Shown here in pieces: positions 7,329 to 14,707 of a DNA stretch of 17,045 nucleotides (its first letter is position 1; each line of letters opens with the position of its first letter). The DNA lies in contig CAYTHB010000061.1 in the NCBI GenBank assembly GCA_964437515.1, forward strand, positions 1 to 17,045, in the 5' to 3' direction. Origin of the DNA: Sterolibacterium sp964437515 (GTDB lineage: Bacteria > Pseudomonadota > Gammaproteobacteria > Burkholderiales > Rhodocyclaceae). A program made the position numbers and the translations under genes. The notes under the pieces were generated by a model. It was not told the DNA's origin. It ran no database searches and was given only the letters and a program-made list of their open reading frames with translations.

Positions 7329-8639
7329 TCAGTTTTTCTTGGTCTGGCGAGCGGCGCGATCCAGTTCGCGCAGACGAGCCAGTTTTTCAGTAATTTTCTG
7401 TTCCAGACCACGAGGGGTGGGTTGATACCAGTCGGGCGCTTTCATGCCTTCGGGAAAATAATTTTCATCGGCGGCATAGGCTTCCGGTTCGTCGTGCGCG
7501 TAGCGATACTGGCGACCTAGCCCCATTTCTTTCATGAGCCGGGTGGGCGCATTACGCAAATGATCGGGCACAGGTCGTGAGGCGTCTCGTGCTACAAAAG
7601 CGCGGGCTGCATTATACGCGACGTAAGTCGCATTCGATTTGGGTGCCACAGCGAGAAAAACCGTGGCTTGAGCCAAAGCAAGTTCCCCTTCGGGAGTGCC
7701 TAGCCGTTCATAGACATCGCAGGCATTGAGGGTGATTTGCAGGGCACGCGGGTCGGCCAGTCCGATATCCTCACTCGCCATGCGCAGGAGCCTTCGCCCC
7801 AGATAGCGCGGATCTGCACCGCCATCCAGCATACGAACCAGCCAGTAGAGGGCAGCATCTGGATTGGAGCCGCGCACGGATTTATGGAGTGCTGAAATCT
7901 GGTCGTAAAAGCTGTCTCCTCCCTTGTCGAAGCGACGCAAATCGCTGGCAAGGGTGTTTTCCATGAAGCCTGTATCGATGTGGGTGATGCCGGTCGTCTG
8001 CGCTGCTGTATGAAGTTGCTCCAGTGCATTGAGCAAGCGGCGGGCATCGCCATCGGCATGACCGATGAGTCGCTGGCGGGCTTCGGCTTCGAACGAGATG
8101 CCTTCGGGTATGAGGGCGGCAGCACGATCGATGAGTTGATCGAGCTCTTCATCAGAAAGGCTTTTCAGGACATAAACCGCTGCGCGTGAAAGCAGTGCCG
8201 AGTTCAGTTCGAACGAAGGATTTTCGGTAGTCGCACCAATGAAGGTGATGACCCCTGCTTCGACATAAGGCAGAAAAGCATCTTGTTGCGCCTTGTTGAA
8301 GCGATGAACTTCGTCGACGAACAGCAAGGTTGAACGTCCATGATGCGTCCGGTTGAGTTCTGCCTGCTGCATGGCCTCCCGAATATCCTTGACGCCCGAA
8401 AAAACAGCAGACAGCGCAATGAATTCCGATTCAAACACTTGCGCCATCAGGCGTGCCAGCGTGGTCTTGCCGACCCCCGGCGGGCCCCAGAGGATCATCG
8501 AATGCGGGGTTCGCGATTCAAAAGCCAGACGTAAAGGTTTGCCGGTGCCCAGCAGGTGTTGCTGGCCGATGATTTCGTCCAGGTGCTGCGGGCGCAAACG
8601 CTCGGCGAGTGGAATACGTGTTTTCTCGACCGAAACCAT
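7329..8639 (-). CDS. rarA: Replication-associated recombination protein A (AAA+ ATPase)
   Basis: RarA (MgsA, the WRNIP1 family) is a clamp-loader-like ATPase that acts at stalled replication forks. The 436-residue form starting at 8639 has Walker A GPPGVGKT (52-59), Walker B FVDEVHR (D109, E110), the sensor block IGATTENPSFELN, and the family C-terminal region including SALHKSVRGSNPDAALYW and APTRLMKEMG. It aligns along its length with the E. coli protein (447 aa). ATG 8639 is preferred because GGAG (8646-8649) lies 6 nt upstream. An upstream ATG at 8672 would add 11 residues and overlap lolA by 17 bp, without a good ribosome site. It sits 16 nt after lolA and 12 nt before serS. Confidence 0.96.
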   Translation of the reverse strand: MVSVEKTRIPLAERLRPQHLDEIIGQQHLLGTGKPLRLAFESRTPHSMILWGPPGVGKTTLARLMAQVFESEFIALSAVFSGVKDIREAMQQAELNRTHHGRSTLLFVDEVHRFNKAQQDAFLPYVEAGVITFIGATTENPSFELNSALLSRAAVYVLKSLSDEELDQLIDRAAALIPEGISFEAEARQRLIGHADGDARRLLNALEQLHTAAQTTGITHIDTGFMENTLASDLRRFDKGGDSFYDQISALHKSVRGSNPDAALYWLVRMLDGGADPRYLGRRLLRMASEDIGLADPRALQITLNACDVYERLGTPEGELALAQATVFLAVAPKSNATYVAYNAARAFVARDASRPVPDHLRNAPTRLMKEMGLGRQYRYAHDEPEAYAADENYFPEGMKAPDWYQPTPRGLEQKITEKLARLRELDRAARQTKKN

Positions 8640-8655
8640 CCTGTTCTCCAGCAGA

Positions 8656-9315
8656 TCATTCCCCAATGACATCGGCGCCTTTGGGGGGGGTGAATGAAAA
8701 CAGGTTGGCGCCCAACGAGGGATTGCGTTCGAACTGGTTGAAGGTCAAGGTGGTGACTTGGCCGAAATTATCATGAACCACCATGATTTTTGGCAGATTG
8801 TTCGCCATGCCGATACGCACTCGTTCAAAGCTGCCTTCGTCCTTGTTTTTGGGGGTGGCTTCAATGTATTCAAGGCCATCGGCATTACCTGCATCCGAAA
8901 TGATGAAGTTCTTGTCCAAAGCATTGTCTCCGGCCAGCAGCGCCGCAGGGCTGGCACCTAAGGCTTGATCCAGTTTTTTGATCGTGACCTGATTCAGATC
9001 ACGGTCAAAGATCCATAAGCGCGTGCCATCGCCCACCAGTAATTGATAGTAGGGCTGATCGTAAGTCCAACGGAATCGGCCGGGACGTGAGAATGCCAGT
9101 GTGCCTTGCGATGCCTGCGGTTTGCGCCCTGATTTGGCGGTGACTGTCTGGCTGAAGCTGGCGCGTGCACGATGGGTGCTGCTGATGAAAGTTTGAAACT
9201 GTTCGGAGCCGGTCGCCTGTGCCCACGGACTAACGAGGCAGAGCGTACAAAGCGTGCAGAAAACACACAAGCTGGAAACCAGCTTCATGAGTGGGGTGTG
9301 AGGGGTGTGGCGCAT
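8656..9315 (-). CDS. lolA: Outer-membrane lipoprotein carrier protein LolA
   Basis: LolA is the periplasmic chaperone that takes lipoproteins from the LolCDE transporter to the outer membrane; the lipoproteins in this window (BamC, the small Ala/Pro lipoprotein, possibly MltF) are potential cargo. The 219-residue precursor has a signal peptide likely cut after AQA (A34). The mature half-barrel then shows FSQTV, GTLAFSRPGRFRWTYDQPY, LWIFDRDLNQVT, and the C-terminal FSFTPPKGADV. Start ATG 9315 follows the ftsK stop by 2 nt and has GGAA nearby; an internal ATG at 9288 gives a more conventional signal peptide (MKLVSSL...) but no ribosome site. The ftsK-lolA-rarA order is a conserved proteobacterial neighbourhood. 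Confidence 0.95.
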   Translation of the reverse strand: MRHTPHTPLMKLVSSLCVFCTLCTLCLVSPWAQATGSEQFQTFISSTHRARASFSQTVTAKSGRKPQASQGTLAFSRPGRFRWTYDQPYYQLLVGDGTRLWIFDRDLNQVTIKKLDQALGASPAALLAGDNALDKNFIISDAGNADGLEYIEATPKNKDEGSFERVRIGMANNLPKIMVVHDNFGQVTTLTFNQFERNPSLGANLFSFTPPKGADVIGE

Positions 9316-9317
9316 TT

Positions 9318-11624
9318 TTATTCCGAACGTTCCGGCACCAATACTTCACGACTTCCCGCGCCATTCATGGCAGAGACCAGGCCTGCCCGCTCCATTTGTT
9401 CGATGAGTCGTGCCGCGCGGTTGTAGCCAATGCGCAGGTGGCGTTGTACCAGTGAGATAGAGGGACGGCGCGTTTTCAAAACGACCTCAACGGCTTGATC
9501 GTACATGGGGTCTGCTTCTCCGCCTCCGTCAGCGTCCAGACTGCCGCCGGTGCCACCGTCTCCGTCCGTGGCCACTGTATCGAGAATACCTTCCACATAA
9601 TCCGGCTCACCGACCTGTTTCAGGTATTCCACAACACGATGAACTTCGTCATCGGCAACAAAGGCGCAATGCACCCGCTGCGGCAGTCCCGTCCCCGGTG
9701 CCAGGTAAAGCATGTCACCTTGCCCTAGCAAGGCTTCTGCCCCCATCTGATCGAGGATGGTGCGTGAATCGATTTTTGATGAGACTTGAAAGGAAATGCG
9801 TGTCGGAATGTTGGCCTTGATGAGCCCCGTGATGACATCCACGCTGGGACGTTGCGTGGCAAGCACCAGATGGATGCCCGAGGCACGCGCTTTCTGGGCG
9901 AGTCGGGCGATCAGTTCTTCGATTTTTTTGCCGACCACCATCATGAGATCGGCCAATTCGTCGATGATGACCACGATATAAGGCAAGGCGGTCAAGGGTT
10001 CCGGGGTTTCCGGGGTGAGCGAGAAGGGATTGGGAATCAGTTTTTCTGCTTTTTGGGCGTCATGAATCTTGGTGTTGTAACCCGAGAGGTTGCGCACGCC
10101 CATCGCCGACATCAGTTTGTAACGTTTTTCCATTTCACCCACGCACCAGTGCAAGGCATTGTGTGCCTTGGTCATGTCGGTGACGACGGGCGCTAGCAGG
10201 TGTGGAATGCCTTCATAGATCGAGAGTTCCAGCATTTTTGGATCCACCAGAATCAGACGCACATCCTTGGGCTCGGACTTGTAGAGCAAGGACAGAATCA
10301 TGGCGTTGATGCCCACCGATTTTCCGGAACCCGTGGTGCCTGCAACCAGCAGATGCGGCATTTTGGCTAGATCCGTGACAACGGGTTGTCCGCCGATGTC
10401 TTTACCCAGTGCCAAAGCCAGCGGCGAATGCATACCGTGATAAGGCTTTGAGCCAATGATTTCGGTTAAACGGACTGTCTGACGTTTCGGATTGGGTAGC
10501 TCCAGTGCCATGCAGGATTTTCCAGGCACCGTTTCGACAACGCGCACGCTGACCAGCGATAGTGCTCGTGCCAGATCTTTCGCCAGATTGACTACCTGAC
10601 TGCCTTTGACCCCCGTTGCCGGTTCGATTTCGTAACGGGTGACGACCGGACCCGGATAAGCAGCCAGCACCTGCACTGTCACACCAAAATCAGCCAGTTT
10701 GCGTTCGATCAGGCGGGAGGTGAATTCCAATGTTTCGGTATCGGGTAGATCGTCGCTATTGTGGATGGCTTCATCGAGCAGGTGCAGTGGCGGTAACGCA
10801 CTCCCCGGTGCATCGAAGAACAGCGGTGCCTGACGTTCTTTCTCGATGCGTTGCTCGATTTTCGGGGCACGAGGAATTTCTTGCGGAGAGGCTTCAATTT
10901 TTAGGGGGGGCAATTCCTCAATCTTTTTACGTTCAACTTTGACATCGACTTCGCGTTGCTGGGCGATATCGCGTCCAATGCGTCTGTCTTGCCATGTCCG
11001 CCAGAGTTGCCGGAGTCCTTGTAGTGCGAATTCCAGTACTGCGCCAATGTTTTCAGAAATTCTGAGCCATGAAAGCCCCGTAAAGAGGCTGACCCCCGTG
11101 GCGAACAAGGCCATCAGTATCAGCGTTCCTCCGCTAAAACCAAATTGAATCGTTGCCAGACGACCAATTTCATGACCGAACATGCCGCCGGGTGCGAGTG
11201 GCAGCAGCGTTTTCAGGCTATAAAACCGCATGGCTTCGATGCCACAGCTTCCGATCATCAGCAAGACGAAGCCCGTCAAGGCGATCAAAAAGGGACGGCG
11301 ATCCCGTCCTGATACGGTTGGGATGAAGGTGTCCAAGCGGTGATAGCCCCAAAAAATGGCAAAAATCAGAAAGACGACCAGCCACCAAGCCGAAAGACCA
11401 AAAAGATACAGCAACAGATCGGATAACCAGGCGCCGATACGTCCTCCCGGATTCATGATGTGATTGGGTGCGGCGGCATGAGACCAACCCGGATCGGCAG
11501 AGGAATAGCCCCCCAGAATCATGACCAGATACAGTGCCAACACACCCAGCACGAGCCAGCGCACTTCCTGAAGCAGGGCGGCTATTTTTTCGGGCAGGGG
11601 TTGCCGGGATGCGATTTCAGTCAA
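9318..11624 (-). CDS. ftsK: DNA translocase FtsK
   Basis: FtsK couples division to chromosome segregation: its membrane part localises to the septum and its hexameric motor pumps DNA towards dif for XerCD recombination. The 768-residue product has hydrophobic segments near 23-39, 66-93, 111-127 and 161-183, and then a short charged linker (about 205-280), far shorter than in E. coli FtsK (1329 aa). Next come the motor with Walker A GTTGSGKS (429-436) and Walker B IIDELAD (D555, E556), a Gly/Asp-rich hinge (685-704), and the winged-helix gamma domain (705-768) that reads KOPS sites. The start is inferred to be TTG 11624: GGAG lies 9 nt upstream, no ATG or GTG precedes it before an in-frame stop, and the next Met lies within the first membrane segment. 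Confidence 0.96.
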   Translation of the reverse strand: MTEIASRQPLPEKIAALLQEVRWLVLGVLALYLVMILGGYSSADPGWSHAAAPNHIMNPGGRIGAWLSDLLLYLFGLSAWWLVVFLIFAIFWGYHRLDTFIPTVSGRDRRPFLIALTGFVLLMIGSCGIEAMRFYSLKTLLPLAPGGMFGHEIGRLATIQFGFSGGTLILMALFATGVSLFTGLSWLRISENIGAVLEFALQGLRQLWRTWQDRRIGRDIAQQREVDVKVERKKIEELPPLKIEASPQEIPRAPKIEQRIEKERQAPLFFDAPGSALPPLHLLDEAIHNSDDLPDTETLEFTSRLIERKLADFGVTVQVLAAYPGPVVTRYEIEPATGVKGSQVVNLAKDLARALSLVSVRVVETVPGKSCMALELPNPKRQTVRLTEIIGSKPYHGMHSPLALALGKDIGGQPVVTDLAKMPHLLVAGTTGSGKSVGINAMILSLLYKSEPKDVRLILVDPKMLELSIYEGIPHLLAPVVTDMTKAHNALHWCVGEMEKRYKLMSAMGVRNLSGYNTKIHDAQKAEKLIPNPFSLTPETPEPLTALPYIVVIIDELADLMMVVGKKIEELIARLAQKARASGIHLVLATQRPSVDVITGLIKANIPTRISFQVSSKIDSRTILDQMGAEALLGQGDMLYLAPGTGLPQRVHCAFVADDEVHRVVEYLKQVGEPDYVEGILDTVATDGDGGTGGSLDADGGGEADPMYDQAVEVVLKTRRPSISLVQRHLRIGYNRAARLIEQMERAGLVSAMNGAGSREVLVPERSE

Positions 11625-11688
11625 GGTATTGCGCTCCAGCGCATCTGTGACGGACAGGGTCGATGGTGATGGTTACGAACATCCGTCG

Positions 11689-11694
11689 ATTATA
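11689..11694 (-). promoter_or_regulatory. -10 element for ftsK
   Basis: The minus strand reads TATAAT, a perfect -10 hexamer, 65 bp before the inferred ftsK TTG start. The -35 region (about 11711-11718) is a poor match to TTGACA, so an activator may be needed; a 27-bp dyad abuts exactly this position. Confidence 0.55.
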
Positions 11695-11716
11695 CCGGCG
11701 CGAATGGAAGGGCAGG

Positions 11717-11743
11717 CTTTGAGAAATGCGGCATGTCTCAAAG
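11717..11743. promoter_or_regulatory. 27-bp near-perfect dyad upstream of the ftsK -10
   Basis: Outer arms CTTTGAGA (11717-11724) and TCTCAAAG (11736-11743) are perfect inverted repeats. Inside them ATGC (11726-11729) and GCAT (11731-11734) also match, with one mismatched pair and a central G. Twelve of thirteen positions pair. There is no T-tract on either strand, so it looks like a protein-binding operator for the ftsK promoter rather than a terminator for the upstream gene. It does not match the CRP, FNR or LexA consensus. Confidence 0.55.
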
Positions 11744-11753
11744 TATCAAGGCT

Positions 11754-12155
11754 TCAACGATAGCCCCCCGCTTGCGGGCCGAGCAGTTTTTCGAGGTCTG
11801 CCTTACGAAAGGATTTCCAGCTCATGTCTGGGTTCACGAGTGCAATGGCATCTGCTCCCGGAAAATCAAAACTGATCTGAAGACACTCGCGTAGCGGCAA
11901 GGAGGCGCAGGGTTGTTCCAGTCGATGGTGCGTGGCGGTGGTGTAAAACACCAGCATGACTTGCTCCCCTATGCGTCGCGCTTCCAGAGGCCAGTCGACC
12001 TCCTTACTGGAAGACAGGGGAGATAGGGGAGATAGGGGTGACGATGCGCTTTCCGGTGATCTGTTGAAATAAACCTCGGTGTCGAGGAAGGGGTGTAGTG
12101 CCTGTCCGGTTTCACCGGATAAGGCGGGCTGGGCAATGTATTCTGCGAGGTTCAT
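11754..12155 (-). CDS. Small SseB-like protein of unknown function
   Basis: The product is 133 residues, soluble, with no signal peptide or membrane segment. The pattern is N-terminal MNLAEYIAQ, then FLDTEVYF, a Ser/Pro/Leu-rich insertion (SPLSPLSPLSS, about 40-50), a strand-like VMLVFYTTATHHRL, PLRECLQISFDFPGADAIALVNPD, and a C-terminal helix. The order 'level-of-X strand, value near a file of Phe/Tyr, helix, ALVNPD strand' resembles the SseB N-terminal domain family, whose members are poorly characterised. This is recognition by pattern only. It lies 38 nt after the CRP-like regulator on the same strand and may be its operon partner; no strong ribosome site is visible. The serine-rich insertion comes from a 9-bp tandem repeat. 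Confidence 0.75.
   Translation of the reverse strand: MNLAEYIAQPALSGETGQALHPFLDTEVYFNRSPESASSPLSPLSPLSSSKEVDWPLEARRIGEQVMLVFYTTATHHRLEQPCASLPLRECLQISFDFPGADAIALVNPDMSWKSFRKADLEKLLGPQAGGYR
12013..12039. repeat. Three-copy 9-bp in-frame tandem repeat
   Basis: GACAGGGGA, GATAGGGGA and GATAGGGGT lie head to tail. On the minus strand they encode the repeated Ser-Pro-Leu of the SseB-like protein. Gain or loss of a unit keeps the frame. Confidence 0.85.
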
Positions 12156-12193
12156 GCTTTTGATGTGTATTCAAAGTGATTGCTGTCTTGAGA

Positions 12194-12895
12194 CTATTTT
12201 TCATTAGTACTCGAAACAAGCCCGGATTTTTCCAGACTGTCGCATAGCCAGATGCAGCCATCTTCGGTTTCTTCGATGAGTTCCTGCTGTTGCAGATCGC
12301 GCATGACGCGGCTGACCATTTCACGTGAAGCACCGATGGTTTTTGCGATGTCCTGACGGGTAATGCGCCGCGTGACGACACGACGCCCTTCCTGTTCTTC
12401 GGACATATCCATGAGCAGGCGTGCGACACGTCCGAAGACATCCACCAGAGCGAGACTTTCAATCTTGCGATCCGCCATGCGCAGGCGTTTGACCAGGCTG
12501 CGGATGATGTACAAGGCCACATCGAAATTGCTGGCGAGGCAGCGTTTGAAGTCTTCTTTTTCGATGACGACCAGATCGCAGTTTTTGGTGGCGACTACGG
12601 TCGCTGAACGGGGATGATCGTCAATCGCGCCCATTTCGCCAAACATGTCGCCGTGGCCGAGTTGCGAGAGGATGACCTCACGACCTTCCTGGTCACTCAT
12701 CTGCACTTTCAGTGTGCCGGTGAGAATGACAAAAATATCGTCTGTCGTGTCCCCTGCATGAACAACGACCGTGTTGCGTGTGACGCGCTGCAAGCGGGCA
12801 TAGCGGGCAATTTCTTCAAGTCGCTCCAAAGCAAGCGTCTCGAAAATCGGTAGGGTGCGCAAGGCAGTCGTGGAAACGGGCATCGCGGAACGCAT
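12194..12895 (-). CDS. Crp/Fnr-family transcriptional regulator, CRP-like
   Basis: A 233-residue DNA-binding regulator. Residues about 15-125 form the cyclic-nucleotide-binding beta-roll with the phosphate cassette GEMGAID followed by R96-S97, the CRP-type cAMP contacts. The dimer helix spans about 125-152 and the winged helix-turn-helix about 175-220. The recognition helix ASREMVSRVMRDLQ keeps the Arg, Glu and Arg (R191, E192, R196) at the positions CRP uses to read TGTGA half-sites. There is no N-terminal cysteine cluster, so it is not an FNR oxygen sensor. I infer a cAMP-type (Vfr/CRP-like) regulator; the nucleotide ligand is untested. Start 12895 is used, with ATG 12883 as an alternative; neither has a well-placed ribosome site. 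It is divergent from trxB. Confidence 0.9.
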   Translation of the reverse strand: MRSAMPVSTTALRTLPIFETLALERLEEIARYARLQRVTRNTVVVHAGDTTDDIFVILTGTLKVQMSDQEGREVILSQLGHGDMFGEMGAIDDHPRSATVVATKNCDLVVIEKEDFKRCLASNFDVALYIIRSLVKRLRMADRKIESLALVDVFGRVARLLMDMSEEQEGRRVVTRRITRQDIAKTIGASREMVSRVMRDLQQQELIEETEDGCIWLCDSLEKSGLVSSTNEK

Positions 12896-12950
12896 GGTTC
12901 TTTTTTATTCCTTATTGAAGTCTCGACGAAAAGGCGGATGCAGAACCTTT

Positions 12951-12977
12951 TCAGCAGGGGTGAATATCAACTGCTGA
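12951..12977. promoter_or_regulatory. Inverted repeat over the trxB -35 region
   Basis: TCAGCAG (12951-12957) and CTGCTGA (12971-12977) form a perfect 7-bp inverted repeat with a 13-bp spacer, ending 4 bp before the trxB -10. Its position in the divergent regulator/trxB gap suggests an operator, but the half-sites do not match a CRP site and no known family is recognised. Confidence 0.4.
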
Positions 12978-12981
12978 CCAG

Positions 12982-12987
12982 TATAAT
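12982..12987 (+). promoter_or_regulatory. -10 element for trxB
   Basis: A perfect TATAAT lies 33 bp before the trxB ATG. The -35 region (GTGAAT at 12960-12965, 16-bp spacing) is weak. The predicted leader is about 25 nt and contains the GGAGA ribosome site at 13009-13013. Confidence 0.6.
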
Positions 12988-13020
12988 CGCCTGTCAGATT
13001 ATTTTTTCGGAGACATTCAT

Positions 13021-13971
13021 ATGAGCACGCGTCATAGTCGCCTTTTGATCCTTGGATCCGGCCCAGCCGGGTATACCGCTGCCGTATATGCTGCACGCGC
13101 CAACCTTCAGCCTCTGCTGGTTACCGGTCTGGCTCAAGGCGGACAACTGATGACGACGACTGAAGTCGATAACTGGCCGGCAGATGCTGATGGCGTACAA
13201 GGGCCGGAACTGATGGCGCGCTTTCAGAAACATGCCGAACGTTTCAATACTGAAATCGTGTTCGATCATATTCATACGGCTAAATTGACCGAAAAGCCGA
13301 TGACCCTGGTGGGGGATTCCGGTACTTATACCTGCGATGCGCTCATCATTGCTACGGGCGCTTCGGCACAATATCTCGGTCTGCCTTCCGAAGAAGCTTT
13401 TTCGGGGCGGGGCGTGTCGGCGTGTGCGACCTGTGATGGTTTCTTTTACAAGAATCAGAGAGTCGCCGTGGTGGGCGGGGGGAATACGGCGGTGGAAGAG
13501 GCGCTCTATCTTGCCAATATCGCCAGCCATGTGACGGTCATCCACCGTCGCGACAAATTCCGTGCTGAAAAGATCATGCAGGACAAACTCTTCGAAAAAG
13601 AAAAGGCCGGCAAGATCACAATTAAATGGAATACCACACTGGATGAAATCTTGGGCGACAAGAGCGGCGTGACGGGCTTGCGGCTGAAGAACGTCAAGAC
13701 CGAAACGACCGAAGAAATCGCCGTGCAAGGCGTATTCATCGCCATCGGCCACAAACCCAATACCGATTTGTTTGCAGGGCAACTGGAAATGGAAGGGGGC
13801 TACATCGTCACCCAAGGCTCGCGCCATGGCGATGCCACGTCGACCAGCATTCCGGGCGTTTTTGCGGCGGGAGACGTTCAGGATCAGATTTACAAACAGG
13901 CTGTGACCAGTGCTGCGACCGGCTGTCAGGCGGCACTGGATGCCGAGCGTTATCTCGATCATCTCGCCTGA
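13021..13971 (+). CDS. trxB: Thioredoxin-disulfide reductase
   Basis: TrxB is a cytoplasmic FAD flavoenzyme that uses NADPH to keep thioredoxin reduced, and so supplies ribonucleotide reductase and redox defence. The 316 residues show the FAD-binding GSGPAGYTAAVYAARA (12-27), the redox-active CATC (C135, C138) followed by DG, the NADPH-binding GGGNTAVEEA (152-161) with the HRR phosphate-binding triplet (175-177), and the C-terminal FAD motif GVFAAGDV. The active-site cysteine spacing and numbering match the E. coli enzyme. GGAG lies 8 nt before the ATG. It is divergent from the CRP-like regulator and followed, after 98 nt, by the Smr-domain gene. The divergent trxB/ftsK arrangement common in proteobacteria is here split by two extra genes. 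Confidence 0.98.
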   Translation: MSTRHSRLLILGSGPAGYTAAVYAARANLQPLLVTGLAQGGQLMTTTEVDNWPADADGVQGPELMARFQKHAERFNTEIVFDHIHTAKLTEKPMTLVGDSGTYTCDALIIATGASAQYLGLPSEEAFSGRGVSACATCDGFFYKNQRVAVVGGGNTAVEEALYLANIASHVTVIHRRDKFRAEKIMQDKLFEKEKAGKITIKWNTTLDEILGDKSGVTGLRLKNVKTETTEEIAVQGVFIAIGHKPNTDLFAGQLEMEGGYIVTQGSRHGDATSTSIPGVFAAGDVQDQIYKQAVTSAATGCQAALDAERYLDHLA

Positions 13972-14069
13972 AGCGTGTGACGTGCTTCGCTTCTGTTCTT
14001 CTGCGAGCAAGACCTGAGCAGCGTTCGTGACAAGCGCGAACCAGAGTTGAACGGAGCGGAGCAACTTTC

Positions 14070-14663
14070 ATGTCACGTCGGCGCAAGTCTTGCGAGGTTC
14101 ATGGGCCGACACAGGAGGAGCGAGATTTGTTCCGTGAGGCGGTGTCGGATGCTGTGCCCTTGCCAGCGAATTCGCGCCGCGCCAATCTCGAGCTTGCGCC
14201 ACCGCCTGCCATTGTGCATTCGCCGGGAAGCGATGCCCTCCATGTTCCACCGAGTTGGCTGAATCCGGAGCCTTGCTCTGCCCTGTTGTCGCCCCCATGC
14301 GGGGTCGGTGAGCCCTTTCGCTGGTTACGCCCGGGCTTGCCTCGAAAGCAACTCGACGATCTTGAAAAAGCACGCTGGAAAGTGGAGGCGCATCTTGATC
14401 TGCATGGACTGGATCGCGATGTGGCACGCGATCGATTGATTGCTTTCATCGATCAGTGTTTGCTCGCCCGTTTACGTTGTGTGAGTGTGATTCATGGACA
14501 AGGTCGAAGCCCAGGTTCATCGGGGCAGGAACCTGCGCTCAAAGCGATGCTTCGTCGCTGGCTTGCTCATCGCCCCGAAGTGCTGGCGTATTGCCAGGCC
14601 TCCGGCAGAGGCGGTGGAGCCGGCGCGGTATGGGTACTTTTGCGGATGCGCCGCAGAGACTGA
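14070..14663 (+). CDS. Smr-domain protein (putative DNA/RNA endonuclease)
   Basis: A 197-residue protein whose C-terminal half (about 105-197) is an Smr domain, named after the MutS2 C-terminus. Visible signatures are LDLHGL (109-114), HGQG (142-145) and the terminal GGGAGAVWVLL. Smr domains in MutS2 and in stand-alone proteins such as E. coli SmrA/SmrB nick DNA or cleave mRNA at collided ribosomes. The N-terminal 100 residues are Pro/Arg-rich and look largely disordered, as in other stand-alone members. GGAG sits 8 nt before the ATG. It lies directly downstream of trxB, a pairing often seen in Burkholderiales. I cannot tell from sequence whether its target is DNA or RNA. Confidence 0.9.
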   Translation: MSRRRKSCEVHGPTQEERDLFREAVSDAVPLPANSRRANLELAPPPAIVHSPGSDALHVPPSWLNPEPCSALLSPPCGVGEPFRWLRPGLPRKQLDDLEKARWKVEAHLDLHGLDRDVARDRLIAFIDQCLLARLRCVSVIHGQGRSPGSSGQEPALKAMLRRWLAHRPEVLAYCQASGRGGGAGAVWVLLRMRRRD

Positions 14664-14683
14664 GCTTGAAAACGGCTTGAACA

Positions 14684-14707
14684 GGAGATGGAGATGGAGA
14701 TGGAGAT
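14684..14707 (+). repeat. Four-copy GGAGAT microsatellite carrying start codons and ribosome sites
   Basis: Four perfect head-to-tail GGAGAT units create ATGs at 14688, 14694, 14700 and 14706. Each ATG from the second onward has a GGAG 6 nt upstream. Unit gain or loss stays in frame and adds or removes Met-Glu. The repeat decides where the RraA-family protein starts. Confidence 0.9.

Noticed and set aside
12994..14064. A 356-codon open frame antisense to trxB, longer than trxB itself
   Set aside because: It mirrors the codon pattern of trxB, has no recognisable motifs and no ribosome site, and trxB has complete catalytic motifs. It is a shadow frame.
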